Source: Streptomyces pluripotens
Lineage (GTDB): Bacteria; Actinomycetota; Actinomycetes; Streptomycetales; Streptomycetaceae
Direction of reading: 5' to 3'
NCBI RefSeq assembly: GCF_000802245.2
Contig: NZ_CP021080.1
Coordinates: forward strand, 5,270,001-5,334,000
Length of the DNA: 64,000 nt
Shown: one piece after another, positions 58,157 to 64,000 of the stretch
Position numbering within the stretch: the stretch's first letter is position 1
Layout of the letters: each line of letters opens with the position of its first letter
Made by a program: the position numbers and the translations under genes
Notes under the pieces: model-generated
What the model was told of the DNA's origin: nothing
The model's input: the letters and a program-made list of their open reading frames with translations, nothing else
Databases searched by the model: none

Positions 58157-59197
58157 ATGACCACCCCCGCCGCCGACGGCTTCCGCATGCCTGCCGAGTG
58201 GACCCCGCACGAGCGCACCTGGATGGCGTGGCCGGGCCCCAACCCGACCTTCGACGATCCGGACGACCTCGCCGCCTCCCGTACCGCCTGGGCGTCCGTC
58301 GCCCGCGCCGTCCGCCGTTTCGAACCGGTGACGGTCGTATGCGGTCCCGGCCAGTCGGCGGACGCGAAGGCACTGCTCGGTCCGGACATCGACACCGTCG
58401 AGCGCGACCTCGACGACGCCTGGATGCGCGACATCGGCCCCACGTTCCTCACCAACGGCAGCGGCGAACTGGCCGCCGTGGATTGGACGTTCAACGGTTG
58501 GGGGGCCCAGGGCTGGGCCCGCTGGGAGCACGATTCCAAGATCGCAGCTCATGTCTCGGACCTGGCCGGCGCCACGACCTACGCCTCGAAGCTGGTCAAC
58601 GAGGGCGGCGCGATCCACGTCGACGGTGAGGGCACCGTCCTGCTCACCGAGACCGTGCAGCTCGGCCCCGAGCGCAACCCGCACTGGTCCAGGAGCGAGG
58701 TCGAGGCCGAGATCCACGCCCACCTCGGCACCAGCAAGGCGATCTGGCTGCCACGCGGCCTGACCGGCGACTACCCGCCCCACGGCTTCGGCACCCTCGG
58801 CCACGTCGACATCGTCACCGCCTTCGCCCGCCCCGGTGTCGTGGTCGCGCACCACCAGCCCGACCCGGCCCACCCGGACCACGAGGTGACCCGCGAGGTC
58901 ATCGGCATCCTGAAGTCGGCCACCGACGCACGCGGCCGTCGTCTGGAGGTCGTGGAAGTGCCGGCCCCGACCGTTCTGGAGGCCGACGGCCACTGGGTCG
59001 ACTACTCCTACATCAACCACTACCTGTGCAACGGCGGCCTCGTACTGTGCGGCTTCGACGACCCGCGCGACGAGACGGCCGCCGGGATCTTCCGCCGTCT
59101 CTTCCCCGAGCGGACCGTCACCCTCGTCGACGCACGTACGATCTTCGCGGGTGGCGGCGGTATCCACTGCATCACCCAGCAGCAGCCGAAGGTGTGA
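58157..59197 (+). CDS. Agmatine deiminase family protein
   Basis: 346 residues from ATG at 58157. Guanidino-group-modifying enzyme of the agmatine/peptidyl-arginine deiminase fold: AWMRDIGPTF (Asp), LVNEGGAIHVDGEG (Glu), LGHVDIVTAF (His) and GGGIHCITQQQP with the nucleophile Cys338. The family hydrolyses a guanidine to a ureido compound and ammonia. It lies 50 bases after the urease-like gene in the same operon, so its ureido product could be the substrate of the urease-like enzyme. Agmatine itself is not proven. Confidence 0.92.
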   Translation: MTTPAADGFRMPAEWTPHERTWMAWPGPNPTFDDPDDLAASRTAWASVARAVRRFEPVTVVCGPGQSADAKALLGPDIDTVERDLDDAWMRDIGPTFLTNGSGELAAVDWTFNGWGAQGWARWEHDSKIAAHVSDLAGATTYASKLVNEGGAIHVDGEGTVLLTETVQLGPERNPHWSRSEVEAEIHAHLGTSKAIWLPRGLTGDYPPHGFGTLGHVDIVTAFARPGVVVAHHQPDPAHPDHEVTREVIGILKSATDARGRRLEVVEVPAPTVLEADGHWVDYSYINHYLCNGGLVLCGFDDPRDETAAGIFRRLFPERTVTLVDARTIFAGGGGIHCITQQQPKV

Positions 59198-59221
59198 TCA
59201 GGGCGAGGAGATGAGCGGGAG

Positions 59222-59836
59222 ATGGCCAAGGCGGCCCGCGCGCGCAGGAACGCGCCGTCGCGCGAGGAGGTACTGGCAGCCGCCATGGCGATGATCGCCG
59301 AGCGTGGCCTGGAGAAGCTCACCATGGCGGCGCTCGGCCACGAGGTCGGCATGAGCAGCGGCCATCTCCTCTACTACTTCCACTCCAAGGACGAGCTGCT
59401 GCTGCAGACTCTGGAGTGGAGCGAGGGCCGCCTCGGCGCCGAGCGCGGTCGCCTGCTCACCCGGAGCGGTTCGGCACGCGAACGTCTCGACGCCTACATC
59501 GACCTGTACGTCCCCGACCGGCACGGCGACCCGCACTGGACGCTCTGGCTGGAGGTGTGGAACCGCTCCAAGAACGCCGATGCCGACGGCCGCGACCGTC
59601 AGGCCGCCATCGAGGGGGCCTGGCACCGCGACCTGGCGGCCCTGCTCGCCGAGGGCATCTCGCGCGGCGAGTTCCGCCCGGTCGACCCCGACCGCTTCGC
59701 CGCCCGGTTGCGTGCCCTCCTCGACGGCTTCTCGATCCACGTGGCGATCGGTCTGCGCGGCACGGACCGGGAACAGGTGCTGTCCCATGTGCGGGAGTTC
59801 GTCGCCGAGACCCTGCTGGCACCTCCATCCGGGTGA
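59222..59836 (+). CDS. TetR family regulator of the urease-like/permease unit
   Basis: 204 residues from ATG at 59222, 24 bases after the deiminase gene. Helix-turn-helix near residues 14-55 (LTMAALGHEVGMSSGHLLYY), followed by a C-terminal domain of the BetI-like group. It is the last gene of the operon. It is the natural candidate to bind the three palindromes at 55530-55634 and to respond to the transported compound or a breakdown product. Confidence 0.9.
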   Translation: MAKAARARRNAPSREEVLAAAMAMIAERGLEKLTMAALGHEVGMSSGHLLYYFHSKDELLLQTLEWSEGRLGAERGRLLTRSGSARERLDAYIDLYVPDRHGDPHWTLWLEVWNRSKNADADGRDRQAAIEGAWHRDLAALLAEGISRGEFRPVDPDRFAARLRALLDGFSIHVAIGLRGTDREQVLSHVREFVAETLLAPPSG

Positions 59837-60045
59837 ACCACTCGTCCCTTCCGCCACCGGACGGACACGGCGGTTCGTGGGACAGCCCAGGGGAAGAGCG
59901 TGCCCCGCGCTGCTGGCGCAGCCCTTGCGCTAGGCAGCGCCGTGCGGGCGCCGGAGGACCCGTACCCGGGCCCGGGGCGGCTGCCGAGGGACCCGTGAGT
60001 CCAGTCCTGCGACCGCATCCTGAGACGGGTGGTGAGCCGGGGGTG

Positions 60046-60117
60046 GTGCTGTGCCACACTTCCCCCGTGCTCTCGTTCGCCATGATTATGGGCAGCAGGC
60101 GCGCCGGTCCGCAGTGA
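60046..60117 (+). CDS. Candidate leader peptide of cimA
   Basis: An open frame from GTG 60046 (or GTG 60067, ATG 60082) to TGA 60115 ends with FAMIMGSRRAGPQ. It holds a rare ATT isoleucine codon between two Met codons, and CTG/CTC Leu codons further upstream. It lies 55 bases before a U-tract terminator, the arrangement seen at ilvB. No good ribosome site selects the start, so this is tentative. The segment 59837-60045 shows nothing recognisable. Confidence 0.35.
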   Translation: MLCHTSPVLSFAMIMGSRRAGPQ

Positions 60118-60171
60118 CCACCTCGCACGACCAGGTGCGGGTGGCCACCGTCGTCCTCGACCCGCGCGCAG

Positions 60172-60198
60172 ACCTCTCGCACCCGCGAGAGGTTTTTT
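60172..60198 (+). terminator. Intrinsic attenuator upstream of cimA
   Basis: ACCTCTCGC (60172-60180) pairs perfectly with GCGAGAGGT (60185-60193) over loop ACCC, and six T residues (60193-60198) follow. GCGGGTG at 60137-60143 is complementary to CACCCGC at 60180-60186 inside the hairpin and could form the alternative antiterminator. Confidence 0.8.
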
Positions 60199-60307
60199 CG
60201 TTTTCCGGCCCATCCTCAGCCGGGAACCGAGCGCGGGGGAGTGCCAGGGGACGGTGGAGCCGGATGTTCCGGTAAGACCGAAGATTCACAACAGGAGCCT
60301 TGAGACC

Positions 60308-61918
60308 ATGACCGAGACCGCAACCAGCGAGCTCGACGACTCGTTCCACGTCTTCGACACCACGCTGCGCGACGGCGCGCAGCGCGAGGGCATCAACCTC
60401 ACCGTCGCGGACAAGCTCGCCATCGCACGGCACCTGGACGAATTCGGCGTGGGCTTCATCGAGGGCGGCTGGCCCGGCGCGAACCCCCGGGACACGGAGT
60501 TCTTCGCCCGCGCCCGGCAGGAGATCGACTTCAAGCACGCCCAGCTCGTCGCCTTCGGTGCCACCCGCCGTGCCGGTACCAGGGCCGCAGACGACCCGCA
60601 GGTCCGGGCGCTCGTTGAGTCCGGGGCCCCGGTGGTCACCCTGGTCGCCAAGTCGCACGACCGGCACGTGGAACTGGCTCTGCGCACCACCCTGGACGAG
60701 AACCTGGAGATGGTCCGGGACACCGTCGCGTATCTGCGATCGCAAGGCCGTCGGGTGTTCGTCGACTGCGAGCACTTCTTCGACGGCTACCGCGCCAACC
60801 CCGAATACGCCAAGGCGGTCGTCCGCGCGGCTGCGGAGGCCGGTGCCGATGTCGTGATCCTCTGCGACACCAACGGAGGCATGCTCCCCGCCCAGGTCCA
60901 CGCGGTCGTGTCCACGGTCCTCGCCGACACCGGTGCCCGGCTCGGCATCCACGCCCAGGACGACACCGGCTGCGCGGTCGCGAACACCCTCGCGGCGGTC
61001 GACGCGGGCGCGACCCACGTGCAGTGCACGGCCAACGGCTACGGTGAACGCGTCGGCAACGCCAACCTCTTCCCGGTCGTCGCGGCCCTGGAGCTCAAGT
61101 ACGGCAAGCAGGTGCTGCCCGAGGGCCGGCTGCGGGAGATGACCCGCATCTCCCACGCCATCGCCGAGGTCGTCAATCTCACCCCCTCCACGCACCAGCC
61201 CTACGTCGGCCTCTCCGCCTTCGCACACAAGGCAGGCCTGCACGCCTCGGCCATCAAGGTCGACCCCGACCTGTACCAGCACATCGACCCCGAGCAGGTC
61301 GGCAACACCATGCGCATGCTGGTCTCCGACATGGCGGGCCGAGCCTCCATCGAGCTGAAGGGCAAGGAGCTCGGCGTCGATCTGGGTGGCGACCGCGAGC
61401 TCGTCGGCCGGGTGGTCGAGCGGGTGAAGGAACGTGAACTGAGGGGCTACACCTACGAAGCCGCCGACGCCTCCTTCGAGCTCCTCCTCCGCGCCGAGGC
61501 CGAGGGCAGGCCGCTGAAGTACTTCGAGGTCGAGTCCTGGCGGGCCATCGTCGAAGACCGCCCCGACGGCAGCCACGCCAACGAGGCCACGGTCAAGCTG
61601 TGGGCGAAGAGCGAGCGCATCGTCGCCACCGCGGAGGGCAACGGCCCGGTGAACGCCCTCGACCGTGCCCTGCGGGTCGCACTGGAGAAGATCTACCCGC
61701 AGCTCGCCAAGTTGGACCTGGTCGACTACAAGGTCCGGATCCTGGAGGGCAAGCACGGCACCCAGTCCACCACCCGGGTGCTGATCTCCACGTCGGACGG
61801 CTCGGCCGAGTGGTCCACGGTGGGTGTCGCGGACAACGTCATCGCCGCTTCCTGGCAGGCCCTGGAGGACGCGTACACGTACGGCCTGCTCCGCGCGGGA
61901 GTGGCACCGGCTCAGTAG
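60308..61918 (+). CDS. cimA: Citramalate synthase
   Basis: 536 residues from ATG at 60308, with AGGAG upstream. The TIM-barrel start VFDTTLRDGAQREGINLTV and FIEGGWPGANPRDTEFF, with CDTNGG and HAQDDTGCAVANTL, are those of the TIGR00977 citramalate synthase group rather than standard LeuA. A C-terminal LeuA-dimer-like regulatory domain covers the last 130 residues. It condenses pyruvate and acetyl-CoA to citramalate, feeding isoleucine through LeuCD and LeuB. A U-tract attenuator precedes it. Confidence 0.92.
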   Translation: MTETATSELDDSFHVFDTTLRDGAQREGINLTVADKLAIARHLDEFGVGFIEGGWPGANPRDTEFFARARQEIDFKHAQLVAFGATRRAGTRAADDPQVRALVESGAPVVTLVAKSHDRHVELALRTTLDENLEMVRDTVAYLRSQGRRVFVDCEHFFDGYRANPEYAKAVVRAAAEAGADVVILCDTNGGMLPAQVHAVVSTVLADTGARLGIHAQDDTGCAVANTLAAVDAGATHVQCTANGYGERVGNANLFPVVAALELKYGKQVLPEGRLREMTRISHAIAEVVNLTPSTHQPYVGLSAFAHKAGLHASAIKVDPDLYQHIDPEQVGNTMRMLVSDMAGRASIELKGKELGVDLGGDRELVGRVVERVKERELRGYTYEAADASFELLLRAEAEGRPLKYFEVESWRAIVEDRPDGSHANEATVKLWAKSERIVATAEGNGPVNALDRALRVALEKIYPQLAKLDLVDYKVRILEGKHGTQSTTRVLISTSDGSAEWSTVGVADNVIAASWQALEDAYTYGLLRAGVAPAQ

Positions 61919-61980
61919 GTCCGGCGGAGGCGCCGGACGGACGGCGCCGAAGCGGGGCCGGTCACCGGTTGACCGTGGCC

Positions 61981-62023
61981 GGGCACCCTGATCCGGCCGG
62001 TCACCGGCCGGATCAGGGTGCCC
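61981..62023. terminator. Long perfect inverted repeat, bidirectional terminator
   Basis: Two exact 21-base arms (61981-62001 and 62003-62023) separated by one base, between the convergent cimA and GPP34 genes. The right arm contains the stop codon of the GPP34 gene. Confidence 0.8.
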
Positions 62024-62627
62024 GCCAGATGTTGTCGAACGCCACGTTCTCGATGCGGCGCCGCTCGCGTACGGCCTCCAGTTCGGTCACCGCATCGCCG
62101 ACCGCCACCAGCACGGTGACGACCGCCTCGTCGTCGGGCTCCTCCTCGGGCGGCCGCTCGTGCTCGATGCCCAGGGTGGCGGCGAGGTCGGCGAGGACGG
62201 GCTCGTGGGCCCACCAGCGATCGGCCGCGTGCCGGCGGGCGGGGGTGTCGGCCGGGGTGTCGTCCCGGCTCGGGCGGGACAGCCAGTGCCGGCGCCTCCC
62301 GGTGAGCTGCCCTTCGGCGTACAGGACGTCGTGGTAGACCGTGGCCAGTCCGTGCCCGCGACGCCACAACCAGTCCTCGACCGTCTCGTAGGGTTCCTGC
62401 CGGACGAGCTCCGCCCCCGCCTCGTCCAGCAGCCGGTCACCCGTGGTCAGCGGCGGCCCAGGCACAACGCGCCCGTCCGCCAGGGTGAGGGCCCGGGCAC
62501 GGAGGAGGTCGATCAGCTCGGCCCCGGCGAGCGCCAACGCCAGGTCGCCCTGCTCGACGGGACGGCCGCCGGGATGGCTGCGGGGGACGTCCAGGCTGAC
62601 CAGGTACAGATCCTGTGGTGTGGTCAT
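62013..62627 (-). CDS. GPP34 (GOLPH3/Vps74-like) family protein
   Basis: 204 residues from ATG at 62627, with GGAG upstream. DLALALAGAELIDLLRAR, DRLLDEAGAEL, VEDWLWRRG and the RR-containing middle fit the GPP34 fold. The eukaryotic relatives bind phosphatidylinositol 4-phosphate; the actinobacterial members, numerous in Streptomyces, have no known function. Its start codon overlaps the stop of a small upstream open frame. No membrane segment. Confidence 0.85.
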   Translation of the reverse strand: MTTPQDLYLVSLDVPRSHPGGRPVEQGDLALALAGAELIDLLRARALTLADGRVVPGPPLTTGDRLLDEAGAELVRQEPYETVEDWLWRRGHGLATVYHDVLYAEGQLTGRRRHWLSRPSRDDTPADTPARRHAADRWWAHEPVLADLAATLGIEHERPPEEEPDDEAVVTVLVAVGDAVTELEAVRERRRIENVAFDNIWRAP

Positions 62628-62761
62628 ACCGGTCTCCAGGGCCGCCGGGCCGGGGCCGGCCCGGCCCGTTCGCGTCGGATACCGGCCGCGCGGCACAGGG
62701 CACCCCCCTGCCCGCCGGCACCGCAGGGGGAGGCAGTGGTCCGGACCAGGAACTCGCGCAT
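62624..62761 (-). CDS. Possible small protein upstream of the GPP34 gene
   Basis: 45 residues from ATG at 62761, with a strong GAGGGAG ribosome site seven bases upstream. The stop overlaps the GPP34 ATG by ATGA, suggesting coupling. The peptide (MREFLVRTTASPCGAGGQGG and an Arg/Pro/Ala-rich end) matches nothing I know and could be a non-functional upstream frame. Confidence 0.4.
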   Translation of the reverse strand: MREFLVRTTASPCGAGGQGGALCRAAGIRRERAGPAPARRPWRPV

Positions 62762-63390
62762 GATCCGCTCCCTCGGTGAGCAGTCCGGCGGAGCCGCCGG
62801 GTGCCTTCATCGTCGCGCAGCCAGCCGGCTGCCGCCGCTCAGCAGGATCCCTCGGGGGAGGACGGCTGGGCCGTGCGCCCGGCGCCCGGGCGGGCCGGTG
62901 AACCCCGTGCCGCGGTTGCCGAGGCTGCCCCGGTTCAGTGGCTGGCCGGGCGGAACACGGTGTCGTCCACAACGCCCACCGGCGGTGTGCCGTCGGACGG
63001 GCGGGACGGGGCCGCCGACGGCCGAGGCCAGCCGCTGAACCGGGGTGGACGCCGTGCCGCGGGCGTGTCGGTGTTGATGCGGCACACCCACCGTGCCCGT
63101 GCCCGTGGCCGTCCGCTGGTCCCTCTGTGTCATCCTGACAGGGCCCAGGCCCAACCGGCGGACCGCCGTCCGAGGCCTTCATGTCACTCCGGGGGTGGGA
63201 TGTTCGGCCCGCGAAAGTGAGGGGGCTCTCGGGTGACGACTTTGTGGCACACCTACAACGCGGGAGCCTTCTGAGCAGTCGGAACGGCTGCACGCCGCCG
63301 TGGTTCTGTTCACTGGTACCAGGAAAACGGGCCGGAGACTGTACAGAGTCGACGGCTCGCTTTCGTCGGTGTCCTTCGTAAGGTCACTAC
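62762..63390. other. Intergenic region before the carboxylase gene
   Basis: 629 bases between divergent genes. No convincing gene: an open frame from GTG 63067 reads Arg/Pro-rich. Near the carboxylase end are two short palindromes, CTGGTACCAG (63313-63322) and CTGTACAG (63339-63346), possible operator or promoter-proximal sites. The remainder shows nothing I can interpret. Confidence 0.4.
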
Positions 63391-64000
63391 ATGACCGTTG
63401 TGGAAGAGAAGACGGGTGAGCCGGCAGGCGAGCCGACGGACGCACGCGGACGGGTCGCCGAGCTGCACGAGATTCGCACGCAGGTCGTGGCGGGTCCGAG
63501 CGAGAAGGCGACCGAGGCGCAGCACGCCAAGGGCAAGCTCACGGCGCGGGAGCGGATCGAGCTGCTCCTGGACCCGGGGTCCTTCCAGGAGGTCGAGCAG
63601 CTCCGCCGGCACCGGGCGACCGGGTTCGGGCTGGAAGCGAAGAAGCCGTACACCGACGGTGTGATCACCGGCTGGGGCACGGTCGAGGGGCGTACGGTCT
63701 TCGTCTACGCCCATGACTTCCGGATCTTCGGCGGTGCGCTGGGCGAGGCCCACGCCACCAAGATCCACAAGATCATGGACATGGCCATTGCGGCCGGAGC
63801 GCCCCTGGTCTCCCTCAACGACGGCGCAGGGGCCCGTATCCAGGAGGGCGTCTCCGCCCTCGCGGGCTACGGCGGCATCTTCCAGCGCAACACCAAGGCG
63901 AGCGGCGTCATCCCGCAGATCTCGGTGATGCTCGGCCCGTGCGCCGGCGGCGCGGCCTACAGCCCCGCCCTGACCGACTTCGTCTTCATGGTCCGCGAGA
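63391..64000 (+). CDS. Acyl-CoA carboxylase beta (carboxyltransferase) subunit, 5' part
   Basis: ATG at 63391; 203 residues before the window ends. Carboxyltransferase domain: AQHAKGKLTARERIELLLD, FGGALGEAHATKIHKIMD, NDGAGARIQEGVSALAGYG and GPCAGGAAYSPALTDF match the propionyl/acetyl-CoA carboxylase beta family. By position and N-terminal sequence it corresponds to the Streptomyces gene named accB (not the biotin carrier of E. coli). It carboxylates acetyl- or propionyl-CoA to supply malonyl- or methylmalonyl-CoA. Confidence 0.93.
   Translation, partial: MTVVEEKTGEPAGEPTDARGRVAELHEIRTQVVAGPSEKATEAQHAKGKLTARERIELLLDPGSFQEVEQLRRHRATGFGLEAKKPYTDGVITGWGTVEGRTVFVYAHDFRIFGGALGEAHATKIHKIMDMAIAAGAPLVSLNDGAGARIQEGVSALAGYGGIFQRNTKASGVIPQISVMLGPCAGGAAYSPALTDFVFMVRE

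Noticed and set aside
63067..63220. Arg/Pro-rich small frame before the carboxylase gene
   Set aside because: No ribosome site and composition typical of non-coding GC-rich DNA.
62013..63293. A 426-residue minus-strand frame extending upstream of the GPP34 gene
   Set aside because: The upstream part is Pro/Arg-rich with no domain, and ATG 62627 has a good ribosome site and begins the GPP34 homology.

Overview
The window is chromosomal DNA of a high-GC actinomycete, almost certainly a Streptomyces. Codon third positions are strongly G/C, GTG starts are frequent, and typical Streptomyces families are present (XRE-DUF5753/DUF397/HATPase triad, DUF6191, LAL-type LuxR regulator, GPP34 protein). 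From memory, the gene order corresponds to the conserved core region of S. coelicolor around SCO5478-SCO5535. I see no insertion sequence, prophage, CRISPR array, rRNA or tRNA gene.

Layout. 0-1.5 kb: end of an oligopeptide ABC transporter operon (two ATPases). 1.9-9.2 kb: TRIC-like channel, esterase, thioesterase-fold protein, a DinB-type enzyme divergent from a WYL regulator, a TetR regulator with visible operators next to two tiny membrane proteins, then a cysteine desulfurase. 9.2-16.8 kb: PGRP-type amidase, the tRNA thiolase mnmA, a hydrolase, DUF427, a LOG-like protein, an SDR, a MetE-like methionine synthase and ligA. 17.1-23.1 kb: a GGDEF-EAL protein in the position of RmdB, then gatC-gatA-small gene-gatB, which amidate mischarged Glu-tRNA(Gln)/Asp-tRNA(Asn). 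23.2-33.9 kb: MMPL exporter, acetyltransferase, a large LAL regulator, a PQQ-type dehydrogenase lipoprotein, an aldo/keto reductase and a 2-hydroxyacid dehydrogenase. 34.3-37.4 kb: a second, longer GGDEF-EAL protein whose EAL half is degenerate.

37.4-42.9 kb holds ilvB-ilvN-ilvC and serA. ilvB is preceded by a leader peptide rich in Ile/Leu/Val codons and a U-tract attenuator. Then come an MFS exporter with a divergent TetR, a WhiJ-like regulatory triad around an AT-rich palindrome, a PucR-type regulator divergent from the proline catabolic genes (proline dehydrogenase, P5C dehydrogenase), leuB and ilvE. Citramalate synthase (cimA), with its own U-tract attenuator, lies further right at 60 kb. 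Together cimA, leuB, ilvBNC and ilvE supply most of a threonine-independent isoleucine route (leuCD and ilvD lie elsewhere).

54.1-59.8 kb is the most unusual part. An NCS1 permease diverges from a fused urease gamma-beta gene, a urease-alpha-like gene, an agmatine-deiminase-family gene and a TetR gene. All nickel-ligand positions of urease are kept, but several substrate-pocket residues are changed and no urease accessory gene is present. The divergent promoter carries three copies of one 15-bp palindrome, which suggests a single TetR-controlled catabolic unit for a nitrogen compound that may not be urea. The window ends with a GPP34 protein and the start of an acyl-CoA carboxylase beta subunit.
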